A stretch of 5,605 nt of DNA from an uncultured Oscillospiraceae bacterium (GTDB lineage: Bacteria > Bacillota > Clostridia > Oscillospirales > Ruminococcaceae), in contig CAKSWY010000045.1 of the NCBI GenBank assembly GCA_934513685.1, forward strand, positions 1 through 5,605, in the 5' to 3' direction. The position numbers and the translations under genes are program-made. Position 1 is the first letter of the stretch. Each line of letters opens with the position of its first letter. Under the pieces are notes generated by a model that searched no databases, had not been told where the DNA came from, and saw only the letters and a program-made list of their open reading frames with translations. Below, piece after piece: positions 5,389 through 5,605 of this stretch.

Positions 5389-5436
5389 AAACCCGCCTCA
5401 CTTCTGCCCCTTCAGGGGCAGAAGTGAGGCGGGTTT
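5389..5436. terminator. Perfect 22-bp hairpin, orphan terminator or palindromic repeat
   Basis: Positions 5389-5410 pair perfectly with 5415-5436 around a TTCA loop: three A-T pairs at the base, then 19 pairs running CCCGCC... to ...CTGCCCC. The T tract after it is short on either strand (TTTTC rightward, TTTG leftward). It lies about 50 bases beyond the tRNA terminator, so the rightward tRNA transcript does not need it. It may be a back-up or bidirectional terminator, or a dispersed palindromic repeat. Confidence 0.6.
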
Positions 5437-5454
5437 TCGGCTTCTCTCCCCTTT

Positions 5455-5470
5455 TTATAAAGCTTTATAA
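5455..5470. promoter_or_regulatory. 16-bp palindrome TTATAAAGCTTTATAA with TATAAT
   Basis: TTATAAAG and CTTTATAA form a perfect 16-bp palindrome. A TATAAT (5466-5471) overlaps its right half and could be a -10 for a rightward transcript ending near 5586, but no good -35 lies 16-18 bases upstream. A regulator site or a weak promoter is possible; A/T-rich palindromes can also be chance. Confidence 0.3.
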
Positions 5471-5548
5471 TGCATAAACTATAACGCATAAAATGCGGTA
5501 AAACGAAAGGAACAGCGCGGCATTAGCGGGGGCGTTCGTAAGACAGTT

Positions 5549-5586
5549 AACGGAGCGTATCGGTGCAGATGCGCTCCGTTTCTTTA
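5549..5586 (+). terminator. Intrinsic terminator near the right edge
   Basis: AACGGAGCGTATC (5549-5561) pairs with GATGCGCTCCGTT (5568-5580) around GGTGCA, giving 13 bp with one T-G pair. It is followed by TCTTTA, so the T tract GTTTCTTT is moderate. The T-rich side shows it works rightward. As nothing coding precedes it after the tRNA terminator, it ends either a short untranslated RNA starting around 5475-5500 or a read-through transcript, or it acts as an attenuator for a gene beyond the edge. Confidence 0.6.
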
Positions 5587-5605
5587 TGCTAATATGACAT
5601 ATGGC

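Larger units (their letters stand above)
5341..5605. other. Right-end intergenic region without a protein gene
   Basis: From the tRNA terminator to the right edge I see no open reading frame with a credible start, ribosome binding site or codon pattern. The region contains the 22-bp hairpin, an A/T-rich patch with a 16-bp palindrome (5455-5470), two direct copies of GCATAAA (5472-5478 and 5486-5492), a purine-rich GAAAGGAA segment (5505-5512) with no suitable start codon after it, and a terminator-like hairpin at 5549-5586. Confidence 0.6.

Noticed and set aside
5109..5477. Plus-strand open frame of 122 codons across both tRNAs
   Set aside because: It runs through two folded tRNAs and a terminator and has no ribosome binding site.

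Overview
The window is GC-rich (AT-rich only in the intergenic parts), with compact Gram-positive style gene spacing, strong GGAGG-type ribosome binding sites and TTGACA/TATAAT promoters. Together with a TetM-like GTPase carrying a YacP/Rae1-type nuclease domain and a B. subtilis-like elongator tRNA-Met, this suggests a high-GC member of the Clostridia. A gut Oscillospiraceae/Ruminococcaceae relative (Faecalibacterium, Gemmiger or Subdoligranulum type) is likely, but that assignment is inference from style, not a database match.

Layout: (1) Positions 1-118 are an AT-rich regulatory patch with a candidate leftward promoter whose -10 lies inside an inverted repeat. (2) Positions 119-1636, minus strand, encode a 505-aa C39-like papain-fold protein that appears to have lost its catalytic Cys and the oxyanion Gln. 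(3) A short divergent promoter region (about 1650-1810) has two back-to-back sigma-70 type promoters around a small GC palindrome. (4) A rightward two-gene unit follows: an AANAT-like GNAT acetyltransferase (1814-2296) and, 34 bp later, an 870-aa translation GTPase (2331-4943). The GTPase joins a complete TetM/EF-G-like factor to a C-terminal NYN domain closely resembling Rae1, the ribosomal A-site endoribonuclease of B. subtilis. (5) A consensus promoter with an A/T-tract upstream region drives a tRNA-Met(CAT) - tRNA-Glu(TTC) pair (5065-5304). A long hairpin almost fills the gap between the two tRNAs, and a strong intrinsic terminator follows them. (6) The last 300 bases hold no recognisable protein gene but contain a perfect 22-bp hairpin, a 16-bp palindrome and another intrinsic terminator, possibly the end of a small transcript.

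The most notable item is the fusion protein. One half should bind the ribosome at the factor site, the other should cut mRNA in the A site, and the acidic residues matching the nuclease active site are present. The domain IV tip lacks the loop typical of tetracycline-protection proteins, so a role in ribosome rescue or mRNA cleavage on stalled ribosomes is more plausible than drug resistance. The second notable item is the structured element between the two tRNAs.
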